Assembly (NCBI GenBank): GCA_003601695.1
Contig: PIYH01000014.1
Location: 17,365-40,006, forward strand
Direction: 5' to 3'
Length of the DNA stretch: 22,642 bases
Source: Candidatus Bathyarchaeota archaeon
GTDB taxonomy: Archaea > Thermoproteota > Bathyarchaeia > Bathyarchaeales > DTEX01
Made by a program: the position numbers and the translations under genes. The notes below the pieces were generated by a model. It did no database searches, had not been told where the DNA came from, and saw only the letters and a program-made list of their open reading frames with translations. The first letter of the stretch is position 1. Each line of letters begins with the position of its first letter. Shown in pieces: positions 7,249 to 13,813 of the stretch.

Positions 7249-7256
7249 ACATTGAA

Positions 7257-7613
7257 ATGAATATGATGAAAACTATACATACTGATAAGAGAGGCCTGCT
7301 ATTACAGATTCGGAAAAGAACAGTAAAGAATTTTATGGACTTCCTAATATTGTCAATACTCCGGAAAGGTGCTGTAAGCGGGTACGATATAATAACAATA
7401 ATCTTTGATAATTTCGGTTTTCTACCAAGTTCAGGATCGGTGTACTCAACGCTTTACGCTTTAGAGAGGAAAGGGCTCATTAGGGGTTTCTGGTGTAGAA
7501 AGAAGAGAATCTACATATTAACTGAGGAAGGAGAAAAGGCTATTGAAGCTGCTTCAGCATCGCTTAGCATAATTGAAAATACGATCCTGAATATTTTTAA
7601 GGGTGAAAATTAA
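7257..7613 (+). CDS. PadR-family transcriptional regulator
   Basis: A 118-residue winged-helix regulator. The PadR signature is clear: FMDFLILSILRKGAVSGYDI, then LPSSGSVYSTLYALERKGLI and the wing RKKRIYILTEEGEKAI. A C-terminal helix (about 95-118) would form the dimer. PadR proteins usually repress transporter or detoxification genes next to them, often ABC exporters, and are released by a small ligand. Here it sits 84 bases upstream of an ABC ATPase gene on the same strand, but that gene has its own likely TATA box. A palindrome overlaps the padR promoter. I chose ATG 7257 because it fits a leaderless start; ATG 7263 is an alternative. Confidence 0.88.
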   Translation: MNMMKTIHTDKRGLLLQIRKRTVKNFMDFLILSILRKGAVSGYDIITIIFDNFGFLPSSGSVYSTLYALERKGLIRGFWCRKKRIYILTEEGEKAIEAASASLSIIENTILNIFKGEN

Positions 7614-7647
7614 TTTATTAGTGAGATAAACACATTAAACACATCAA

Positions 7648-7657
7648 TTATATAAGG
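7648..7657 (+). promoter_or_regulatory. Probable TATA box for the first ABC ATPase
   Basis: TTATATAAGG. A start site about 27 bases after the centre would be near 7679, giving a leader of about 20 bases that includes an AAGGTG ribosome-binding site ahead of the ATG at 7698. It suggests that the ATPase can be transcribed separately from padR. Confidence 0.45.
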
Positions 7658-7697
7658 CTCCTATCTGAAAAAGTATGCGGTAGAAGGTGCATTAAGT

Positions 7698-8432
7698 ATG
7701 GAAAAAAGCGTTCCCGCTGTAAAAGTTGTTGATCTTCATAAAGTTTATCGCTTGAGAGGAGAGGACGTTCACGCTCTCAGGGGAATAGATCTAGAGATTC
7801 CTCACGGCGAGTACCTATCCATTATGGGGCCGTCGGGATCGGGGAAGACCACGCTCTTCAACATGGTTGGTGGAATCGACAGACCGACAAAAGGAAAAGT
7901 CTTTATCGATGGCATCGATCTCTCTAAGATACCTTCTAAATCCATGGCTTGGCTTAGATGTAGAAAGATTGGATACATATTCCAGACCTTTAACTTGATA
8001 CCTGTCCTCACAGCTATGGAAAATGTCGCATTACCAATGATATTTTTGGGGGTTCCCAGAGGTGAAAGAATGAAGAAGGCCACGGAGCTTTTAAAGATGG
8101 TTGGCTTGGGCGATAGGATCAATCATCGGCCGACTGAGCTGAGCGGTGGACAGCAGCAACGCGTCGCTATAGCTAGAGCCCTAGCTAACAATCCGTCGCT
8201 TATTCTTGCCGATGAACCTACTGGAAACCTAGATCTTAATACTGGCTTTGCAATTGTTCAGCTTCTATATCGCTTAAAGGCTGAACGTGGGACAACAATT
8301 ATATGCGCTACACACGACCTAAAAATGATAGACATTAGTGATCGTGTTGTCTTTCTGAGGGATGGAATGATTGAGAACATAGAGAGGAGAAGGGCGCTGG
8401 TATTGACGGCTGAAGAATTTGAAAGTGGATAA
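7698..8432 (+). CDS. MacB/LolD-type ABC transporter ATP-binding protein (copy 1)
   Basis: ATPase subunit of an ABC system of the MacB/LolD/FtsE type, which couples ATP hydrolysis to permeases that export peptides or lipids or work mechanically on the membrane. All motifs are intact: Walker A GPSGSGKT (44-51), Q-loop Gln96, signature LSGGQQQ (148-154), Walker B LILADEP with catalytic Glu173, D-loop NLDL, and H-loop His206. At 244 residues it is full length. No permease with the matching FtsX/MacB domain lies in the window. It follows padR and is followed after 32 bases by a small zinc-type protein. It is a close paralogue of the gene at 9503-10204, with blocks of perfect DNA identity. Confidence 0.92.
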   Translation: MEKSVPAVKVVDLHKVYRLRGEDVHALRGIDLEIPHGEYLSIMGPSGSGKTTLFNMVGGIDRPTKGKVFIDGIDLSKIPSKSMAWLRCRKIGYIFQTFNLIPVLTAMENVALPMIFLGVPRGERMKKATELLKMVGLGDRINHRPTELSGGQQQRVAIARALANNPSLILADEPTGNLDLNTGFAIVQLLYRLKAERGTTIICATHDLKMIDISDRVVFLRDGMIENIERRRALVLTAEEFESG

Positions 8433-8464
8433 GATTAGGAGGTGGGATTAAAACGTCTGAAGAA

Positions 8465-8794
8465 ATGGATGCTATACAGTGTCCATGTGGAAGGGTAATA
8501 AAGAATCCAGAGGAATACAAGGTAGTCTATTTGAAGCATGAACTTAAGGAAATAGACATTCTATGCCCAAATGACTCCTGCTATCTTAGGGAGTTAGGAT
8601 ACATAAAGTTTGAAATAGTTAATGGGAAGGCTAAATTCAAGGAAGCCTCTTTCTATCCGCCATTCGTAACATGGAACTCCGGTCGTTTAGGAGCCGACAA
8701 GGCAACAAAAATGTTGAAGGAACACCTTAAGAAGATCGCAGAGAGAGTAGACTGGGAAAGACTTGGAGAAACCGAAAAGGCAGAAGAATCTTAG
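8465..8794 (+). CDS. Conserved-looking small zinc-binding protein of unknown function
   Basis: A 109-residue protein with a likely zinc site made by CPCG near the N-terminus (C6, C8) and CPNDSC (about C34 and C39). A compact beta-rich middle follows (YIKFEIVNGKAKFKEASFYP), then a helical C-terminus. I do not recognise the family. It is predicted to be cytoplasmic, without signal or membrane segments. It lies 32 bases after the ABC ATPase and is probably co-transcribed with it. A strong GGAGGTG at 8438-8444 is 20 bases before the ATG, farther than usual; no ATG, GTG or TTG lies closer in this frame, so either the start is unusual or the site is not used. Confidence 0.6.
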   Translation: MDAIQCPCGRVIKNPEEYKVVYLKHELKEIDILCPNDSCYLRELGYIKFEIVNGKAKFKEASFYPPFVTWNSGRLGADKATKMLKEHLKKIAERVDWERLGETEKAEES

Positions 8795-9097
8795 AGCATC
8801 ATATTTAAGCCAAGGCTAATATTCTAATCGTATCTAGAAAGATCATTGTACTATTGCTATAAAAAGACGTGGAAAATTTTGAATTGTTTATTCTCATTAA
8901 ATTATTGAGGACTTGCGAAAGCTCTCAGATACGAAGTTTAAATACCCTCTCTCATTTATTGATGATCTTTCTTTATCAAGCTCTTAATGCAAAAATAGCG
9001 TGTCGAGGAATAGAAATATAATATATTTGACTTGACATCTCCATAGTTCAGTATCTGGGAGAATAGTTTTCTCATAAAGGCTCTGCGTGAAAAAGAT
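8795..9097. other. AT-rich gap without a recognisable gene
   Basis: About 300 bases. I see no convincing coding frame, tRNA fold or repeat. There is a TATA-like GTTTAAATA near 8936-8944 and a TTGATGAT (around 8959-8966) that resembles a C box of C/D sRNAs, but no matching D box (CTGA) at suitable spacing. Confidence 0.4.
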
Positions 9098-9361
9098 TTA
9101 CACCATGAATTCTTTAGTCTTGTTTAAGAAGTCACTTATCGACGAGGCTTTCACGATCTTCTTAACCATGATTATTTTGTTTCTAAGCATGCGAAAGAGT
9201 TTTTTGACTTCCTCCTGCCTGAGCTCAGCAAGATCAATGAAGAACATACCTGAAAAATACTGCGCGAAGAGGTATGGATCTCTACGGATCACAAGGGGAC
9301 TCTGCTCAGCAACAAGTCTGAAGGTTTCTGGATCTTCAACTTTAAGGAACTCTTGCACCAA
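9098..9361 (-). CDS. Hypothetical 87-residue protein
   Basis: A small mostly helical protein of unknown function. Residue use (FLKVEDPETFRLVAEQSPLV, then YLFAQYFSGMFFIDLAELRQ, then a Lys-rich helix) is typical of a real cytoplasmic protein, much more so than the overlapping frame on the other strand, which is Ser/Leu-rich and shadow-like. The start is TTG 9361 or the adjacent GTG 9358; neither has a clear ribosome-binding site. It lies between the two inverted ABC ATPases, on the same strand as the second and about 140 bases downstream of its end, so it could be read through from there. Confidence 0.5.
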   Translation of the reverse strand: MVQEFLKVEDPETFRLVAEQSPLVIRRDPYLFAQYFSGMFFIDLAELRQEEVKKLFRMLRNKIIMVKKIVKASSISDFLNKTKEFMV

Positions 9362-9502
9362 TCTAATTCACCAATTCAGATCCTAGCTTTAGATCCTTAA
9401 AGAATTTTCCCGAAGTCTAGATTAGAAGATCTATGGAAGATAGCTATAGTTAGGCTAGATGAAAGAAGATAAACGGATGATGATTTTATAAAAATTGGAA
9501 GT

Positions 9503-10204
9503 CTATTTCGCTCTTATATAGACCTCGGCTCTAGTCTCATATCGGTCTATAAGTCCATCGCGGAGATAAACTATCCTGTCGCTTACATCTATCATCTTCA
9601 AGTCATGTGTCGCCGCCATCACTGTCACTCCTTTCTCCTTATTCATCTCCCTGAGCAGAGATATTATCTCCAATCCAGTGTGTAAATCTAGGTTTCCAGT
9701 AGGTTCATCGGCAAGAATAATTACCGGATTGTTAGCTAGGGCTCTAGCTATAGCGACGCGTTGCTGCTGTCCACCGCTCAGCTCACTCGGTCGATGATTA
9801 AGTCTGTCACCTAAACCAACAGATTCTAGAATCTCACGAGCGCGTCTCTGCCGTTCCTCTCGATCAACTCCTGCGAATATCATTGGTAATGTGACGTTTT
9901 CCATAGCTGTGAGGACAGGTATCAAGTTAAAGGTCTGGAATATGTATCCAATCTTTCTACATCTAAGCCAAGCGAGCTCATAAGCATCCAGCCTCGCTAT
10001 ATCCACACCATCAATGAAGACTCTTCCCCTAGTCGGTCTGTCGATTCCACCAACCATGTTGAAGAGCGTGGTCTTCCCCGATCCCGACGGCCCCATAATG
10101 GATAGGTACTCGCCGCGCCTAACCTTAAGATTAACGCCGTTAAGAGCTTTAACTGTCACAGCTCCCATCTGATAATATTTAGCTAAATCCTCAGTTTCAA
10201 CCAC
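9503..10204 (-). CDS. MacB/LolD-type ABC transporter ATP-binding protein (copy 2)
   Basis: Second ATPase of the same subfamily, 233 residues, all motifs intact: Walker A GPSGSGKT (38-45), Q-loop Gln90, LSGGQQQ (142-148), Walker B IILADEP with its Glu, and H-loop His200. The start is GTG. The N-terminal 30 residues and the C-terminus differ clearly from copy 1, while segments around Walker A, the Q-loop, the signature and Walker B are identical even at the DNA level. It has no permease beside it; the region upstream carries only a gene remnant. The divergent ends may direct each ATPase to a different permease, if such permeases exist elsewhere; that is inference. Confidence 0.92.
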   Translation of the reverse strand: MVETEDLAKYYQMGAVTVKALNGVNLKVRRGEYLSIMGPSGSGKTTLFNMVGGIDRPTRGRVFIDGVDIARLDAYELAWLRCRKIGYIFQTFNLIPVLTAMENVTLPMIFAGVDREERQRRAREILESVGLGDRLNHRPSELSGGQQQRVAIARALANNPVIILADEPTGNLDLHTGLEIISLLREMNKEKGVTVMAATHDLKMIDVSDRIVYLRDGLIDRYETRAEVYIRAK

Positions 10205-10321
10205 ATATTCAAAGCTGATGGCTCATTCCTCCCATTCAACAATCTAATAACATTCAAACTGACTTATAAAACTAATCTAAAGTTCTCTTCGAGACCTAAA
10301 GGTTCATGGTCTTATAGAAAT

Positions 10322-10570
10322 TCCTTAGATGCACGTATAATTGGAGCGAAGGGAGAGATCCGGGTCGTATGGACAGAGAGCTTCCGTGGCGAGGTTAGAA
10401 ACATGTGCAACTGTGTACTGAATGGTGTTAAGCCTCTATGTGATGAGCATATCAGAGCCGAGACTATTGCAATTGTGCAGTCAGCTTATCTTTCGCAGAG
10501 AAGGGAAAAAGCCAGTTACGCTCGGTTAGTTCACCCAAAAGATACTGGAAAAGGAGGGAAAAGTCTCTGA
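10322..10570 (+). pseudogene. Remnant of a Gfo/Idh/MocA-family oxidoreductase C-terminus
   Basis: The frame is open with no usable start before an ATG at 10403 (55 residues), yet the protein-like sequence begins about 80 bases earlier: LDARIIGAKGEIRVVW, then VLNGVKPLCDEHIRAETIAI and VQSAYLSQRREK. The order 'IIG-KGEIRV ... G-KPL-D ... A-V-SAY-S' resembles the C-terminus of NAD(P)-dependent sugar or inositol dehydrogenases of the Gfo/Idh/MocA family, which end in this way after 330-380 residues. The Rossmann domain is absent, since a different gene lies immediately upstream on the other strand. So this is probably a truncated gene remnant. The family call is by eye and moderate. Confidence 0.45.
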
Positions 10571-10626
10571 CGTACTTTAAAAGAGCTTTCAAGAGGCATA
10601 CATGAAGGATAATTGTACACCGCACG

Positions 10627-11982
10627 CTAAAGATACTTAGTAATCCTTTCTTGGTATAATGCTTCCTTCAGAAGTGTGCTCGTCTTAATCCACTCGTCTA
10701 TCCCTATCGAGAATCTTCTACTTATATAATCTATAACGCCGCGGAGATTATCAAATTTAACTGACTTTCTCTTCAATGCTTCTCTTACACTTTCCCTATT
10801 TATCCATACCCCGAGAGGCGTTATAAAGCTGGGATGAATCTCTCTCATCGCCACGACTCCAGCCTGCCTTTTCTCCTTTGCTAGAAACTCAGCCACCGCC
10901 AGCCTAACAGCATAATAGCATCCGCCGAGGGATGCATATGTGCTTCTTCCCTTATATCCTTCCCAGTCTCCTCCCATAGCTATGCTTGAACCGTTCAGAT
11001 TCCAGATAGTCTTCGGATACCAAGCTTCAATCCATTCATACTTCCATGAAGAAGGCATCAGAAACACTATGAATCTATTCCCTAAATAGTTGAATTCGTA
11101 AACGCGATACTCATTGATTGGATTGTTTTTCTTTACTTTCTCCTCAATAAGTTTCCTTGAGATCATTGAGTCAACGGCTGTTATGCTCCATCTAGTCGGG
11201 ACGAGACGCCTCTGACTCTTGAGCCCAAAAGCTCCCACACTGAACGCTCTCTGAATCCTTGAAACCGGTATGCCGCTTAAGTATAGATTAAAGATTGCTT
11301 CCTCGGATCTTAAGTCTTCATCGCCATATGCTTTCTCGATTCTAAAGTCTGTCTTGAAGCTGCCTATTTTCATCTGCTTCAGCACGGCTGAGGGACCCAT
11401 TGGCTGAAGAGTGCCATCCAAGAGAATTCTACCAGATGGTTTTTTACGAAAAATTACTTCCGTATCAACGGGATTCCTCGACAAGGCGATCTCTAGAGTT
11501 TTGTCTAGAAAATTCTTGTTTCTCCACGGCTTCTTAACATTGACCTTGAACTTCCCGCGTATTAAACTTATTCTGAATTCTATTATCTCCTCGACCGTCT
11601 TTCCAAGCCACTGCTCAGGAAGATCAAATAGTGATGTATCGCCAATAAAGGGTGGAACGAGGGGACCGGCGTAGACGTAAGGATATCCAATGCGCCCTAC
11701 GAAGACGCCCGGCGGCGAGGAGCCTATCATCTCATTTGAAGAAACAGCATTCCTTGTCTTCATAAAGGAATAAAGCTTCAAAATGGCTGGGCATCTATTC
11801 TTTCCACATAGTCTTCGGACTCCTCTACAGATGAGGCAGAGGCTTCTCCTTTCAGTCTGAAGCTTAGGGCTTGGAGATTCTAGGTTTAGATCTCCAGCAT
11901 TTTTCTCATTTATAATATGTTCTATCCAGGGAATTCGTCTTTTGAGTTTCTTGATAGATTTCTTCCTCAGTGTGAGTTTCAC
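10627..11982 (-). CDS. nreA: DNA repair protein NreA
   Basis: Archaeal Nre-family protein implicated in DNA repair together with PCNA. The N-terminus has the family's zinc motif, C49, C52, C59 and C64 in CLICRGVRRLCGKNRC, followed by SPPGVFVGRIGYPYVYAGPL (about 88-107), which is diagnostic. The middle and C-terminal parts hold LDGTLQPMGPSAVLK and SLGGCYYAVRLAVAEFL. Length 451 is usual. The last eight residues, QERITKYL, fit a degenerate PCNA-interacting (PIP) pattern Qxx[I]xx[Y]. The start is GTG 11982. It lies at the end of a leftward series that includes an Ogg-type glycosylase, but 123 bases separate it from the previous gene, so it may have its own promoter. Confidence 0.9.
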   Translation of the reverse strand: MKLTLRKKSIKKLKRRIPWIEHIINEKNAGDLNLESPSPKLQTERRSLCLICRGVRRLCGKNRCPAILKLYSFMKTRNAVSSNEMIGSSPPGVFVGRIGYPYVYAGPLVPPFIGDTSLFDLPEQWLGKTVEEIIEFRISLIRGKFKVNVKKPWRNKNFLDKTLEIALSRNPVDTEVIFRKKPSGRILLDGTLQPMGPSAVLKQMKIGSFKTDFRIEKAYGDEDLRSEEAIFNLYLSGIPVSRIQRAFSVGAFGLKSQRRLVPTRWSITAVDSMISRKLIEEKVKKNNPINEYRVYEFNYLGNRFIVFLMPSSWKYEWIEAWYPKTIWNLNGSSIAMGGDWEGYKGRSTYASLGGCYYAVRLAVAEFLAKEKRQAGVVAMREIHPSFITPLGVWINRESVREALKRKSVKFDNLRGVIDYISRRFSIGIDEWIKTSTLLKEALYQERITKYL

Positions 11983-12105
11983 TCTATCATACCCTAATTC
12001 TTTAAGAGAAGTGCTAAATACAATAGGAAATATGCATCCAAAATTAATAATGTTGTCCTTTCCCTTAGCATTTAGGATAAAACACGTCTGTCTCCCTGCA
12101 CCCTA

Positions 12106-12504
12106 CTAGGGTTTCCTTCTCTCGTTCTCTAATCGAGCAAGCAATTTGACTAGGCTTCTAACGTCTCCTTCAGTTGTCATGAATTCATCCGCATGGGGAC
12201 ATTCATCATCAAATCTTATCGATCCATAATTTTCATCGTATACAAGAGGATAAAGTCTGCAACCCTCCGGCCTATATGGATATATCTTGCAGCCATATTC
12301 GCCTAGAAAGACGCATCTGCCAGAAGAGTTCTTTAGCTTCCATCCCTCGTCCGTCTTAACTGCGAAGTCCTCGAGACGGTAACCTAGCTTCATAATTCTC
12401 TTTATGTCTGTCTTTGAAAGTAGCATCTCCGTCCTTATACAGCATAGGACACATTTGTGCTTCACGCATGGAATCCCGCTGCCTAAGGGATATTTCTTCT
12501 GCAT
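12106..12504 (-). CDS. YkgJ-family cysteine-cluster protein
   Basis: A 132-residue member of the YkgJ/COG0727 cysteine-cluster family, thought to bind zinc or an Fe-S cluster. Eight cysteines are visible: C13, C18, C21 and C22 near the start (IPCVKHKCVLCC), then C64, C72, C82 and C102 in GRCVFLGEYGCKIYPYRPEGCRLYP and DECPH. The pattern GRC-FL---GC-IY-YRP--CR-YP is characteristic. Function is unknown for most members. The start is ATG. It lies 115 bases after the YjbQ-like gene on the same strand. Confidence 0.88.
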   Translation of the reverse strand: MQKKYPLGSGIPCVKHKCVLCCIRTEMLLSKTDIKRIMKLGYRLEDFAVKTDEGWKLKNSSGRCVFLGEYGCKIYPYRPEGCRLYPLVYDENYGSIRFDDECPHADEFMTTEGDVRSLVKLLARLENERRKP

Positions 12505-12619
12505 TGGAATACTCCATTCATAATCTGTTAAAGTCTTTATGATAAATCTTCGTTATAGCGTAAAAGTATCGAAACCTAAAAAAGACTTTAGAATCTAGCC
12601 AATAATAGGCTTTTCTACA

Positions 12620-13048
12620 CTATTTTCCCATGACTTGTACGTGGATCCTACGCGATCTTGAGCCATCCATTTCAATGAAGAGTATAGATTGCCATGTTCC
12701 TAAGCGTAGTTTGCCATTCTCTAGCGGTATCGAGACTCCGGGCTTAATCAAGCAGTTCAGTATATGCGCGTGTGCATTCTGCTCCCTTAAGCTCCAACCA
12801 TACTTTGCGTTGTGCTTGTATCCGCCTTGAAGCGGAGCGATTTTCTGAAGGATATTTAGAATGTCATCCCAGAGATCGACATCATGCTCATTCACAGCTA
12901 TGGCGGCTGTGGAGTGTGGAACCCAAAGATTGACTAAGCCATTACTTATTCCGCTCCTTGCAACCACATTATATACTTTATCAGTTATGTCCAGGATTTC
13001 CATTCTCCTACTTGTTGAGAGTCTTATATCCTCAGAGTAGAAGTTCAT
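12620..13048 (-). CDS. YjbQ/UPF0047-family protein
   Basis: A 142-residue member of the YjbQ (UPF0047) family, reported in some databases as a secondary thiamine-phosphate synthase, though the physiological role is uncertain. The conserved active-site-like segments are present: VPHSTAAIAVNEHD (43-56), HNAKYGWSLREQNAHAHI (79-96), GTWQSILFIEMDG (117-129) and the basic end RRIHVQVMG. The ATG has a good ribosome-binding site (GGAG). It starts 43 bases after the Ogg gene and probably shares its transcript. Confidence 0.92.
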   Translation of the reverse strand: MNFYSEDIRLSTSRRMEILDITDKVYNVVARSGISNGLVNLWVPHSTAAIAVNEHDVDLWDDILNILQKIAPLQGGYKHNAKYGWSLREQNAHAHILNCLIKPGVSIPLENGKLRLGTWQSILFIEMDGSRSRRIHVQVMGK

Positions 13049-13091
13049 CGTATTTCTCCTCCATAAAATCCTTCTAGATATCCGTAACTAT

Positions 13092-13727
13092 CTATTTTAG
13101 GATTTTCCCCGTCTCCATAAACCATAAGTACAAGTCTAGCTCCGCCATGTTTAAACCTACATATCTCGAGATTTCTCTAAGTTTCTCTTCAATCCGAAGA
13201 TACCTTAACTCCGTTAAAGTCTTAGGTTTCTCAGCGACGCCATACTTATCTAAAAGATTTAGAATATGAAAATCTATGATGGCGAAGTCGGTGAATCCAA
13301 TATTTCGCAAGAAATGACTTGCCTCCTTCAAGCCTATCCCAAGAATATTCTTGACAAGCCACCTTCTGAGCCTATATGGATCATCAAATGATTCTATAAT
13401 CTCCTTAATCGATTCGTGATATTTTCTAGCTGAAACTATATATCTTGCTCTGGAATTGGGAAAGCGATGCCCAGCTTCCCTCAGTTTCTCAGCTAGCTCT
13501 TCGCAGGAAAGAGTTATGAAATCATCATCTATTCTCTTCTGAATCTTAATTGCCCGTTCAGCCGAATAATTAGCGCATAATATACAGAAGCAGAGTTCCT
13601 TAAAGATCTCCTTGCTTTCTCCTCTTCCAAGCTCTCTAAACTCGGATATTCTCTTCTCTACGATACGCCTTATAGGGCTCCGCTTTAGTTCTTCAATGGA
13701 TCTTATCAGTTCTCTATAGTATTCCAA
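13092..13727 (-). CDS. ogg: N-glycosylase/DNA lyase, archaeal Ogg2 type
   Basis: Repairs 8-oxoguanine in DNA by cutting the base and the strand. The 211-residue chain has the helix-hairpin-helix NILGIGLKEASHFLRNIG (127-144), with catalytic Lys134, and the Asp152 in AIIDFHIL. The 18-residue spacing equals that of the known Lys/Asp pair in the Methanocaldococcus enzyme. The N-terminal helical part (FKELCFCILCANYSAERAI) is also typical of Ogg2. The start is TTG 13727; no ATG is available in frame nearby. It lies 86 bases downstream of cysS. Confidence 0.92.
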   Translation of the reverse strand: MEYYRELIRSIEELKRSPIRRIVEKRISEFRELGRGESKEIFKELCFCILCANYSAERAIKIQKRIDDDFITLSCEELAEKLREAGHRFPNSRARYIVSARKYHESIKEIIESFDDPYRLRRWLVKNILGIGLKEASHFLRNIGFTDFAIIDFHILNLLDKYGVAEKPKTLTELRYLRIEEKLREISRYVGLNMAELDLYLWFMETGKILK

Positions 13728-13813
13728 GACGCCATCTCTTCTCTAAAAATAGATTGGCATAAAATTATGGATTATCATTCTGTCATCCTAAGGATATCCT
13801 CGATTCCTCGTGA

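Noticed and set aside
8955..9000. C/D-box sRNA (TTGATGAT resembling a C box)
   Set aside because: No CTGA D box or D'/C' pair at suitable spacing and no terminal stem.
9087..9386. Plus-strand ORF of 99 residues
   Set aside because: It overlaps the minus-strand frame 9098-9361, which has much more protein-like composition; the plus frame is rich in Ser and Leu as expected for a shadow.
9401..9472. Short frame encoding SRLEDLWKIAIVRLDERR before a stop
   Set aside because: Only about 24 codons, no start and no recognisable family; it may be a gene remnant but cannot be supported.
10204..10240. Leader mini-ORF (ATG AGC CAT CAG CTT TGA) before the second ABC ATPase
   Set aside because: The GGGAGG lies only one base before its ATG, and five codons without any attenuator-like structure are easily chance.
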